Below, piece after piece: positions 10,140 through 20,149 of a stretch of DNA of 64,000 bases; the stretch's first letter is position 1, and each line of letters starts with the position of its first letter. The position numbers were made by a program, and so were the translations under genes. The notes below the pieces were generated by a model. It was not told where the DNA came from and ran no database searches. It was given only the letters and a program-made list of their open reading frames with translations. The DNA is from Lepraria neglecta (taxonomy: Eukaryota; Ascomycota; Lecanoromycetes; Lecanorales; Stereocaulaceae), in assembly GCA_033220425.1 (NCBI GenBank), contig CM065648.1, forward strand, positions 2,604,001 through 2,668,000. The letters are read 5' to 3'.

Positions 10140-11616
10140 ATGGCCGATGCAAGGCTTACAGCACCTCTAGTAATTGCGGCTGGTGCAATATGGCCGCCGG
10201 TGTGCACGATAGCAGTTTGTCTGCGCTTCTACACCCGACACGTCCAAAATAATAGACTACTTGCCGATGACTGGCTGCTTATTCCGGCATTGGTATGGAT
10301 TGAGTTGTGAGATGAGAGAAGCCAGTAAATTTCTAACTACAATTCGTGCCCTAGATCCTTTTGATTGGCATGTGCGCTTCGGCACTTCGTGGTATGCAGC
10401 AATTCATACACTCAGTTCCGTGTGCTGCTCCTGAACAGAAACCTTTTAGGCGTTGCTCTTCACTCAGTCGGATATCCAACACCTAAGCCAGCAAGCGCCT
10501 ACGCCGAAGCCCATTACGCTTCTTATCAACAACAGACAACACGGAAGGTAATATGTTTCAAGCTCTTGGAGGTTTCTGGGGATTACGCGATTAACTCTGG
10601 ACAACAGGTCCTGTGGTCCATCGAGCTGATGCAGATCCCAGCGTTGGGACTGATCAAGCTGAGCTTCATGTTCTTCTATAAACGGATCTTTGCAAAGGGC
10701 AAAGGCGCTGCCTTCAAAGCTACCATCAATGGCTTCGTGGGTCTAATTATCATTTGGATCATTGGCTTTTTCTTTGGATATCTCTTCGTCTGCAAGGCGC
10801 ACCCCTCCCATTACTGGACTTCCCTTTACAATCAAAAACTTTATTGCAACAATTCGACGCAATTGCATCTCGGCTACGCCATCTCGGACTTCATCTTTGA
10901 TTTCCTGATCATCGCGTTTCCCATCCCCTTGGTATGGTCTTACTTATTTTGGCGACTATATGAGGGGTCAATCACTGACTGGGGCTTAGGTCTGGTCACT
11001 GCACATGTCGCCCGGCCGAAAGATTGGTGTTACTGGCATTTTTGCGTTGGGGATTCTGTAAGTAGTAATTCCAGTAGCTTTGGATTTAATCTCATCGACT
11101 CACACCGAGAAGCACTATTGCGGCGTCAGTCACGAGAATGGTCGTATATATTCAGACCCTCAATGCCGAATATGTGGCGACAAGCGACATCGACTGTATG
11201 ACTACCAAGTACATCTGTTTTGGCTACGCTGACGAGCCACACAAGTTCTTTCCACCAACGGTGTTTACTGGTGCATCATTGAGATTGGGTGTGGACTAAC
11301 AGCAGCTTGTCTTCCAACATTGTATGGCTTATTACATACCAAGGCCCTCGAAAGCATCGTACGGAGCGTACGAAGCATTGCATCGATTGGGAGCTCTCCA
11401 TCAGGCTCGCAACGCTCTCAGCGGTCCCGTGCTATGTCCTCTAAAAGGCATCAGGCAAACGAGTCCACCACATCACACGCTGAGATTCTGTCATCGACCA
11501 ATCCCCATAATATTGAGATGGAGCCTCTACCCCAGCGCAATCAGATCAAGGTGGAAAAGACGTTCACGGCTGCAGAGGAACTTGCAGAGCACGGTCTGTA
11601 TCATGGCCATGCTTAA
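10140..11616 (+). CDS. Rhodopsin-domain 7-TM integral membrane protein (PTH11-like class)
   Basis: Model join(10140..10292, 10355..10391, 10450..10547, 10608..10931, 10990..11057, 11113..11195, 11246..11616), 377 aa; every junction is in phase. Hallmarks of the fungal rhodopsin-domain family are present in order: a first helix with WPP and LRFYTR, the DDWLLIPA motif, GVALHSVG, ELMQIPALGLIKLSFMFFYKR, a luminal Cys pair (CKAHP...YCNN), SDFIFDFLIIAFPIP, GRKIGVTGIFALGIL, and the last helix CIIEIGCGLTAACLPTL. A Ser-rich cytosolic tail follows. There is no CFEM domain. The ligand is unknown; relatives include PTH11-type sensors, and such genes often sit in secondary-metabolite loci. The donor of intron 6 (GTATGA) was chosen to keep the frame. 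Confidence 0.85.
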
Positions 11617-11766
11617 GCAATCAATGTCTGTGACTATGCAATTAAACCTCCACGAAGTCAGAATGATCGAGCTACTCTATATCTGGTTCTAGCACATACC
11701 CCCAGCAAATGAAATCTTCGGTGTGCGTATATCTAAAGGCTGATTCTTTCTTATTTCTGGACATGT

Positions 11767-12615
11767 TCATTTCCTGCCTATAGCCAGAACAGTCTCCACA
11801 AAGATACTTTTGGCATCGTTGTATCTCTCCTTGAGCACCTTCTCCAGCGCTTTCTTTGCCTCCTCTTGGTCACCCTTGAACGACAGCTTGAATCGATCAG
11901 CCACAGGATTCTTGGCCCCGTACCAGAATTTCAGATAGGCTGCAGTATTCTCGAACTCGAATGGAACCTTGTATATCTCGGTATGGATCTCTTTGAAACC
12001 CAATTGGGTGAACGCTTGCGCGATTTCATCTTCAGTGCGCCATGCATTGGGATCGGCGAATGGTGATGGCAGCTTGTATGTCGGATCGAGGGTCTGACAC
12101 GCTTCTTCCCACAGTGTGTTTGGCCCAAGTCGTTCCCCCCAAATCCCCAAGCCAATGAGACCGCCTGGCTCAAGCACGCGATGCATCTCACGCACAACAT
12201 TGAGGGGCTCCAAGGTGAACATGACCATGAAAGTACTGAACGCGTGGGTAAACGAGGCATCGGTTCCCAATGCCGCAACATTATTTAGCTCGCTCGCGTC
12301 AGCGACTCTTGTAGTTACATTGTGAATCTGCTTTGCATCGAGTGTCTCCAGCATTCCAGGGGCAACATCTGCAGCAAGCACACGAATGCCGGGAAATAGT
12401 TCAGTGACAGCATCAGTCAGCGGTCCAGTACCAGCACCGTTATCAAGGACGTAGGAGCCAGGGACGCGAAAAGGGTGTAAATCGTGCGAGATGTGAATCA
12501 AGTGGTTTGCAGCGTGGCGGCTCATACGACCTACTCGTTCCGCATAGCTGGTAGAGGCGGTACTCCATGATTCTGCGGGATTAGTTAAGTCAGGAACGTC
12601 TTTGCTGGCAGACAT
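11767..12615 (-). CDS. SAM-dependent class I methyltransferase
   Basis: A single exon of 282 aa. Motif I is VLDNGAGTGPLTDAV (residues about 52-66), followed by an acidic residue after the next strand (VLAADVA), a DAS motif, and EMHRVLEPGGLIGLGIW at the post-motif region. This is a Rossmann-fold small-molecule methyltransferase of the Methyltransf_11/25 type; the substrate is not predictable. It has no signal peptide and should be cytosolic. It is divergent from the next methyltransferase (start 13003) and lies 3 to 4 kb from the UstYa gene. A methyltransferase is a usual member of dikaritin clusters, but none of its residues prove that role. Confidence 0.85.
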   Translation of the reverse strand: MSASKDVPDLTNPAESWSTASTSYAERVGRMSRHAANHLIHISHDLHPFRVPGSYVLDNGAGTGPLTDAVTELFPGIRVLAADVAPGMLETLDAKQIHNVTTRVADASELNNVAALGTDASFTHAFSTFMVMFTLEPLNVVREMHRVLEPGGLIGLGIWGERLGPNTLWEEACQTLDPTYKLPSPFADPNAWRTEDEIAQAFTQLGFKEIHTEIYKVPFEFENTAAYLKFWYGAKNPVADRFKLSFKGDQEEAKKALEKVLKERYNDAKSIFVETVLAIGRK

Positions 12616-13002
12616 GGTTTTAGGTGACTCTGAAAAGGGTATCGTGTATGCCCAGATTTGAAATATGAGTAGAATAATATCAAACCACTTGGAAAATTTG
12701 CAGCGTTGTGAATAAGAAAGACAACAAAGAGAAAGATAACAAGCAGAGAGGGCGAGAGGGCGGAAGAAGTGCTTGAGACCGTATCTAAGACTAATAAATT
12801 AGCACGGTAATTTTGTGACAAATACGACATGTGATCGGCAGTTGTGATGACTTAAGCTCTCTAGCACACCTTTCCAGCTCTCCTCGAATCCTCACCGGTA
12901 AATCTAAGCTTAGCCTTTGAATCCCCAACCCCTTGGTCCTCCCGAGAAGCTTTCCTCTCGCAACGTCTCATTTGCTCTCTTGTGAGACTTTCGACCTCCA
13001 AC
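12616..13002. promoter_or_regulatory. Divergent intergenic region between two methyltransferase genes
   Basis: 387 bases lie between divergent start codons. The half near 13003 is C/T-rich (a likely pyrimidine-rich leader). No coding signal. Confidence 0.35.
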
Positions 13003-14121
13003 ATGTCCAAGAACGAGGCGTACATGCTACCCAGGGACAGCAGTGAGACGGAAAGACTTAGAGTCCAGCATCAATTCTTGCTTGCTTTGGTCAATGGTCA
13101 CCTAATTCATCCTTCAATTCCGCGAAAGGCGCTACGGACTGTGGCGGATGTTGGGACAGGGACTGGCATTTGGCTCCAAGAACTTGCAAAAGACTTCGAT
13201 GGGAAGCGCAACCCTGAGTTTGTGGGCTTCGACATATCACAACAGCAATTCCCGCCTGACAAGCCGTCAAACCAAGACTTCATAGTCCATGACATGACAA
13301 GACCGTTTCCAAACAAGTACCTAGAACACTTCGATCTTGTAAACCTGCGTCTCCTTAGCTACGCCTTAAAGGCTCAAGACCTCAAGCAAGCTGTCGAGAA
13401 CGTCGCGCAAATTATACGTGAGTTAAAGATTACTAAATATCCGTATCAATATATTGACCGGACCTTTTTGAAGGCCCGGGCGGCTATCTCCAATGGCAGG
13501 AAGCAGACTTCATCGATGCCTGGGCCACGCCTGAGACAGAAGCTGCACGCTCCGTTGTCTCTTATGTAATTGCTGAGCGCATAGCTCGAGGCCTGACGCC
13601 ATGGTTGGGGATCCTTCTTTCCTTTTCTCCACCCTGCCTAGACGTCTTAAAGATGGAACAGCTACTGAAGGTATTACCTTAGTATTGTCTCCCCGCTCAT
13701 TAAAGAGATACAACTACTCTCAGCTCCTATCAACCATGGTCAAAGGAACTCCCTAACTTGGACTAATGATCTTGTTCGCATATTACACCTCGAGACCTTA
13801 TCGACGGCAACTAATCCTTCGCCACTCATCCAAGCAGAACATACGAGTCACACTCTCACGGTGGCCATTGTGCTGCTCAAAGCGGGCGCCGCTCGCCGCG
13901 AGAGGCTTGCTGCAGAATTTTCGGTTCCTTCGGAAGAAGCTGAACAGCTTATACAGGATGCAGAGGCAATGATGTCACTTGTCGGAGCTATTGAAAACGG
14001 CGAGGGTCCTGCAAAGAGTCGGTGGGATGGTTTATTGACTTTGATTATTGGGAGGAGGGCGATCATCACCGAACAGGCCGAGCCATGGATGGACACAAGA
14101 CATACGATGGAGGGCCTGTAA
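13003..14121 (+). pseudogene. UMTA/LaeA-like methyltransferase, probably broken
   Basis: Exon 1 (13003-13417) encodes ETERLRVQHQFLLALVNGHL, motif I VADVGTGTGIWLQELA, FDISQQQFP and FDLVNLRLLSYAL. A clean intron (13418-13473, GTGAGT to TTGAAG) joins to PGGYLQWQEADF, the canonical family continuation. After about 13650 the frame meets stops. A family-like piece (SYQPWSKELPN) appears in another frame near 13720, and the C-terminal part (LLKAGAARRERLAAEFSVP, then LLTLIIGRR) in a third frame up to 14121. I could not find introns that rescue the frame, so frameshifts in the C-terminal half are likely. Transcript data could still show unusual splicing. The UMTA/LaeA family includes secondary-metabolism methyltransferases and regulators. 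Confidence 0.6.
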
Positions 14122-14398
14122 TGGAGATCCTGCTTTCCACTATCGCATTCCGTTTCATTAGAAGGGATGAGCCCGATAGCCGATCCTTAAAGGTTGAGAA
14201 GGAATTCACGGCCTTTCGCCGCGGCCCCACTAGTTCGAAGCACAAAGGGGATAACTCCAGCTCGATTGGCCATCTCTTCCTGAACCATGGGTTTTCAATT
14301 TTCGCTGCTTAGCGTATACTTCATGCAGATCAACCAATAGGGTAAGGGTAACAGGTAAGCCTTAATTCTTTAATTCCATATATTCAGCCTTACTCCGA

Positions 14399-14916
14399 AT
14401 GCGGCATACATGTTTCAAGCCCCATTGCATTGTAAGAGACCACGCCTTTACTGCGCTCTATAAAAAAGCGGCCTTTGTCCACCGCAGAAGAGAAGGCTCA
14501 TGTGAAGCGGTTTATCAACGCCGACGCTTTTCGCCTCATCTTCCTTCAGAAGCCCAAGCGCCGCCACGAGCAGATTTGTACGATGAATGCGGAACAGCGA
14601 GGCTCGATGCCGGCTCTGTTAGCGGCATTACCAACACCCCGTACCCTCTGGAGCGGTCTCAGGGTCGGGTATATCCAACATTGCATGAAGATGAGGAGTT
14701 GGAGATTGTCAGGATACTTGGTAAGAGGCGGATGGGAAGGAACTATGCATATAAAGTGCGACGGAGGAGTACCTCGCTGCCGAAAAGCGCACAGGAAATG
14801 CGCAGGCGTTGTTGTGAGACTTTGAGGCCAAGGGCCGAGCGCAGGGCGGACGCAAACGGGGCAGAGAGGCTCGCACAGATGAAGGGCAGTGGGCATAGAT
14901 ATTGAATTCAGTCGAA
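14399..14916 (+). pseudogene. Chromodomain-protein remnant
   Basis: Around 14690-14790 one frame reads DEELEIVRILGKRRMGRNYA then YKV, the pattern of a chromodomain (E-x-E-x-I-L, then Y-x-V-K/R-W with W replaced by R). Immediately downstream the expected continuation (GNAQALL, stop, DFEAKGRAQGGRKRGREART) is in a different frame and has a stop. The upstream 200 bases are open but not recognised. This is a decayed copy of a standalone chromodomain protein or of a retroelement integrase tail. Confidence 0.5.
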
Positions 14917-14984
14917 GACGCTGGTTTGTTTTTGATTCTGTTTCATATCACTTCTAATCCCTATGTTCAAGCCGAGAACCCTTT

Positions 14985-16291
14985 TAACCCCAAAGAGACA
15001 TAAGCCTTGACGAGGAACCTGCCATTGTTGCTGATCCCACTTTGAGCGATTGCGGTCAGTCTAGAGCGGCCCAGCATCCCGCGACATCAAGCGAAGAGCA
15101 AGAGACAATCATCGAAGCAGATGGGGACTCCATTCGACATTTCATCTCCGACCTGGGCTGGGACAACTTGCCCTCACCTTAAACCGACGGGGAGCCTCGG
15201 ATTGTGCGTACCAGTGACGGTAGTAAGGAGTATCTGGCGCTACTATTGACTCCGGAACTCGTCTACAACTTGAACAATATAGTACGAGAGAGTCAACTGG
15301 TGGCAAAGTCGACAGGGGCTCTTGATAATAATGAAATCGATGCAGTGATCCTTAAGGGCGAGGCTGAGCACGCCGACATTGGCCTTGGGGCAACAGAAAG
15401 TCAAGAAGAAACGGATCGACTGAAATCTGAGAAAGAAGATTCAGAGCCCAAGCTGAATAAGGTCAAAGAACAGATAGAAGCGCTTAATAAGGACGTACGG
15501 ATCTATAAAGGTACCCTTGAAAGCACATAGAATTATCTCCAGCCTACGTTCAAGGAGGCTCTTAGCCAAGCAGACTTGCTAGACGCTCCAGACCCCGTTA
15601 CGGAATCCACAACAAGCTGTGCCGATCAGGCATCTCATTTCAACGAGTATGCTACAACATTGTCTGACGAGGAAGGCCGAGAACCCGACTCGGAAGAACT
15701 TCTTCGACAAGCAACCCTGAACAATACGTACCAAAAACACTTTGCCTTCAGATATACCCAGGCGAAGTTCGACGACCGACAAGCAGACTACCAGAGATAA
15801 GTAGAAGCTTTTCATCGATTGAAGGGTGAAGGCCGGGTTATATGTTCATATACCGAGTTCGACAACAACGATTTCTTTCATGTATCGCAATTAACAAGGA
15901 ATTTAATTCTAGCAGAGAAGGAATATAAGGCCGCCACAGCCCGAGCTAAAGCTCTTGGCTTGAGAGAGAGAACTTATACGGCCGGTTCGAGGACTTCCGT
16001 AGCGAGAGGAATGACGGTTACACAATAAGCCAAGAGGCGTACGTGAAGGCGGATATTGATCATGGCCATATTGAGTCTTGGCTCAACGACATCCCTGACA
16101 CCCAAGAAGTAGAGCACTCGGACACAAGCAAAACACTGGACCTGGATAACCGGAATGCAAAGTCGATCGAGATCGAGGATAGTCTCCGCATGAGAGACTA
16201 TGGAACATATAACAGCGAGATCAAAAAGTGGCAAAAACACCGGAAAGCTCTCCATAATAAACTCTCAAGAAAAATGCAGGCGGGAGGATAG
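14985..16291 (+). pseudogene. Coiled-coil family copy 1 (broken)
   Basis: First of five copies of a family I do not recognise. One frame runs from about 15000 to 15970 through three in-frame stops (15180, 15528, 15798). After that the homologous C-terminal part (FEDFRSERNDGYTISQEA...DIDHGHIESWLNDI...WDAKS-like, WQKHRKAL) continues in another frame to 16291. Conserved blocks match the intact copy at 20150: TDGEPRIVRTSDGSKEYLAL near the N-terminus, a charged coiled coil, SEELLRQATLN, FDDRQADYQR, TEFD...QLTRNLILAEKEYKAA and AKALGL. Lesions rule out a full-length product unless there is unusual recoding. Confidence 0.65.
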
Positions 16292-16921
16292 AGGGACTTC
16301 AGGTCTCGATTCGCTGAGTAGAAGGAAATCCTATTGAAAACTCCTTAAAGCTGTTCAAACAAGTCTTCGTATATAAGACTAGGAAGCCAGAAGTTCAATC
16401 ATTGATTCTCTCCCATCTGTACACAAATAGCTCCTGGGAGTATGTTCGCAAAGTAAGCCAGTGCTGGTATTCGTGTTTCAATTGAAGACTGTTGTTACTA
16501 GGTCAGCTATATACAGTAGCTTTCCATTATAAACAGTAAAGAACCGACAAGGGACGGACGGGCGAGGTCAGCAGAAACCAGCAGGTTCAACATTTTGTAA
16601 GCTCATTCAACAATTACTGCTCAGTATAGGTGTCTTTGGACAAAGAACAATGGGACAATTAATATATTCGGTGTACAAATAGCATGGAACTCATGCTTTG
16701 TCAGGTGTATACAATGACATGAAAGGATGCGTCTTCACTTCGACTTAAAGGAAGGCTTTTTGCTGTCAGGATAGGTACAAATTATCTTCTTGTACGATCT
16801 CACACTCTATAACATTGCTTTGTATTTCGAATTTGATTTTATATAGAAACACAAACAGCAATCACACTTGAAAGGTACTTTTCGACGCTACTTCTAGAGG
16901 AATACTGCAGGACAAAACGTG
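16292..16921. other. Intergenic spacer between family copies 1 and 2
   Basis: 630 bases, AT-rich, no ORF of interest and no motif recognised. It presumably holds the promoter remnant of copy 2. Confidence 0.4.
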
Positions 16922-18057
16922 ATGGAAATCGATAGCACTCCCCAGCGGTCTTATGTACCCTCAGAAGGAAAGAACATCCAGGAGGTCTCCTCAATAAGCA
17001 AACCAGAAGCGCCGCAAGACGAACCACCTTACACAGACGGCCCGAGTCGCGTCGTGCTGATCAACGATGGCGACATGGATTGTTTAGCCGTACTACTCAC
17101 CGAGAACATGGTCTTTGCCATCAATGTGGCCCAAAAGATATGGCGAGACATTGGATCGAAAGAGAAAACCGGTTGACGAGGCCAAATTCGAGAAAACCAT
17201 GGCTAAGGTCTTTGTGGAAAACGCAGAAGAGACACTGGCTAGACCAGCGAGCTATGCGAACGTCGAGGATGCAGAACTCTCATTAAAAGAAGCGAAGCTG
17301 AAGCTACAAGGTGCAGAGAAGCGGTATACCGAGATTAAGGAAGAGTTGGACCCGTTCAAGAATAACCTAAAGATTGCAAAAATCCACGTTCAGGGCAACA
17401 TGGAGGAGGCTTTGCAAGGGGTAGGCTTGTTGGACCCATCGGCGCGCCAGGAGATGGACCATAGTTACTGGAGGTTGCAGGACACTGAGGCAAGGTTTGA
17501 GTATCGACATATTGAATTCGAGTGAATGCTTGCAAGGTGTAGTCGGGAGTTTGGCGAGGGGAAGACCTAAAAGACTCGAACTGAATTCGATCAAGAGGTG
17601 TTCGTACACAAGCAACAGCTGACAAGAAATTTGATCGTAGCCGAGCAAAGGCATGAGGCAGCAAAGTTAGAGGCAAAGGCTCTTGGATTACGGTATGTCG
17701 ACCACTCCGGCCAGACGTCAGACTTTGGCGACATCCCAGACGATTGCTATCGAGAGAGCCAAGAAGCCGACGCCATGGCCGAAGTCGACAGGCGCCGTAT
17801 CGAAAATTAGTGGACGGGGGTAATTAACAACCAGACCTTGGATATAAAAAACACTGTGCATGATCCTGAACCAAGACAAGGCGATTCTTGGGAAGCAAGG
17901 TCTATCGGTCTTGCCCGAAAAACACAGAGCTGGAACGAATAATGCAACGGTCTCAGGGAACAGATTAAGAAGGATGACGTATCTGATAAGACGAAAGATA
18001 ATTAGGCGTCTTTCATACTACAGTAGAAGATCTTCACGGGTAGTTTCAGGCCAGTAA
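16922..18057 (+). pseudogene. Coiled-coil family copy 2 (broken)
   Basis: Starts MEIDSTPQRSYVPSEG and has the best-preserved family block (YTDGPSRVVLINDGDMDCLA, then VLLTENMVFAIN). A frameshift near 17160 moves the coiled coil to another frame (SLKEAKLKLQGAEKRYTEIK). Compared with the intact copy, the linker that holds the conserved E-LLRRTA block is missing between GLLDPSARQ and YWRLQDTEARFEYRH. A stop follows at 17522. The next conserved part (TEFDQEVFVHKQQLTRNLIV, AKALGLRYVDHSGQTSDFGD) is open to a stop at 17808, after which the tail decays. It has multiple lesions. Confidence 0.65.
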
Positions 18058-18611
18058 GGGGCAGCATTTGGTTGATTTGTGTTGGAGAATACACAATTGC
18101 ATTTCCACACAGGCTCCTTCTATTTTCAGGTAGGTAGATTTCGCTGTAGAGTTAGACGGAAACCTCGATGTGAGTTTCCATTTGGAGTTCGTTTGTGATC
18201 TCATTGCCGATAATTACGTTGAACGATAGCTTGAGAAAGAATCAAACGTGTCATGAAAATCTAATTAATGCTAGTAATTTGAAAGTATACGCATAAACCA
18301 TACCCGAACTCCTAGATGACAAATCAAGAACTGAAACTCTAGTACTTACAACCTAAACCTAATGTCAGTTGATTAATATGGATACAAGCGTTTCTGCTGG
18401 CTTCTTCAAGGCGAGACTTACCTGTAATGACCGCCACTTCTCGTCTCTGCGCCTAATTATGCCTTCTCCGAGCGTTCAACTAGTGCGTTGCTATAGAGGC
18501 GTGCCAATTGTAGTCTTGATTCTTTGAAGAGTACGTGGCCAGTCGGAATAACTGGTAGTTGATAACTCCTAGTAACGAGATCGGTGAAGTGTGCTGTCGA
18601 TGTTGGCTTTA
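18058..18611. other. Spacer, no gene supported
   Basis: About 550 AT-rich bases between the 3' ends of copy 2 and the minus-strand DUF6590-like remnant. No motif recognised apart from a possible decayed DUF6590 C-terminal end near 18560-18611. Confidence 0.35.
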
Positions 18612-19390
18612 TCATGAAGTTTCTGTCTCCCCTGTTCTTGCTAGTAATATGTTCAAAACCAGTGAGTTCCTTGAAGTTTTCTTTCCTAGTGCGACTATCC
18701 CGTACAGAAACGAATTCCTTCTTGAAGACCTCGGGTTTGGCGCTGACACCCTTGTTGTTATGTGTGCTAGAACGTTGGTATCAGCGTGCTTCCTCAAAAT
18801 AAGGAGCGGACACCGAGGCGCATGATGTGTGAGAAGGCGTTTCCCATTACGTTATGGGTGTGTACTTGATGATAGTACGTTGCTATGACAATCAAGTAGC
18901 GTAGTTTCGTATAGATGTATTCGTAATTGAAGAGAGACAAGTTACTGTCTTTTCCACTGATGCTTGATGTTCCCGTACCCTCTGAGCCCGGCATAATGTC
19001 ATGTAGATCAGAGTTCTTGCCTCCAGCGTAATCGCCCTCATGTAAGAGTGCGCGAACAATCATTCCGACCTCAAAGCCTTCTCTTTCCAGAATACCCTGT
19101 TTAGTCAACCATGTTTGCTGATCTTGAGTCATCTCATTGTATTTGAGAAGCACGTCCCTTGCGGTTGGAATCTGAGAAGAACTTATGGCGTTGGCATTTG
19201 GAGGGCCTCGGCTGCCTGACAAAGTTGGCATTCGAGCTTGCTGGGCCCAGCTCATTGGTGGTGTGTGCCCACCGTTCAAAGTAGGGGCTTGGAGGTTTGA
19301 CATGCCTGAGTTGATTCGGTCAATATCAGCTTCGTTGTAGCGTGTAAACGGCCTCGCAGGTACTTTACTGGGCCTATTACCTCGAGTCAT
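18612..19390 (-). pseudogene. DUF6590-like protein, copy D1 (truncated/frameshifted)
   Basis: The open frame from 19390 encodes a Pro/Asn/Ser-rich N-terminus, then GFEVGMIVRALLHEGDYAGG, a linker, and YIYTKLRYLIVIATYYHQVH, ending at 18794. The blocks align by eye with D2 at 23972-24667 (SLGIIIHAPLHEEDLDGG and IHTKCRKFIVVALFDDHYIA). The downstream homologous part is in other frames: RKHADTNVLAHITTRV against RKRADEYVSVQDHRTEL, then a KPTSTAHF piece against EPMSAAHF. So D1 is a frameshifted relative of D2. It is head to head with the intact coiled-coil gene at 20150. DUF6590 function is unknown. Confidence 0.5.
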
Positions 19391-19932
19391 CTTTCTTTAG
19401 TATGTGTTCGAGATAGCGAATTGTGTACGATCGAATTGTATGAAAGTTTTTGAACCTGAATTTCGGGAATATGAGTATCTCAGGCGCACATAAATGGCAG
19501 GAGGGGTTTACCCGTTGTCTGATGGCATAATGGGCAGAACGCCAGGCACAAAGATTGATGAAACATAGGCCAAAGGTAATTATCTGTTAAACAAAACACC
19601 GTTATCTCCGAGTCACTCCTATCACATAAGGTTTCATGCTCTGAGGGTGGCTTCGTGAATCGCCCTAAACCACCACGTGCTCCCTGTCGATACTGTTGAG
19701 CTCAGTGATCATCAGTCTTTGTTGCACTCTTTGATCCTATCAAAGAAAAAACCGGGATTACTATCAATAAGAACCGAACGTCGAACTGAAGAAGATATTA
19801 CCACTCTTTATTATCACATTAGAGTATAAAGCCTCTTCGGAGCAACAAAGGAAATCCCGACTTGAAAGACATAAGTGGGAAACAAATGTTGCCACTGTAA
19901 GTTTATTCCTTACCATATCACCTTGCCGAATA

Positions 19933-20010
19933 CTCAGGCGAGTTCGAAGCCTGTATAACACTTTCCTTTAGCGTCACCTCAGACGCCTAACCACTGAACT
20001 AGTAGCCAAT
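19933..20010 (-). other. tRNA-like / possible Pol III promoter element
   Basis: On the minus strand there is an A-box-like TAGTTCAGTGGTTAGGC. About 34 bases later there is a B-box-like GCTTCGAACTC within the imperfect stem CAGGC...GCCTG, and the flanks can pair with wobbles as an acceptor stem. The anticodon arm is not normal (GCGTC/GACGC closes a 6-base loop), so it is not a functional standard tRNA. It could be a tRNA pseudogene or the head of a tRNA-derived SINE. Confidence 0.3.
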
Positions 20011-20149
20011 ATTCTTCCCTAAACTAGGATCATCCTCAACGAACGTATTCATAAGCAATCGCACCTGCGTCAAAGCTATATCAGTAGAAGTTATTCACTC
20101 GCCAGAGGCTACCAGAAGCCTTTCTTCGCCTTTAGAAGAGCTAAACAGG

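Noticed and set aside
14475-14825. Overlapping plus and minus ORFs as separate genes
   Set aside because: The chromodomain signal is split across frames; these ORFs are by-products of the decayed sequence.
19933-20010. Functional tRNA gene
   Set aside because: The anticodon stem-loop is not standard and the acceptor has a mismatch.
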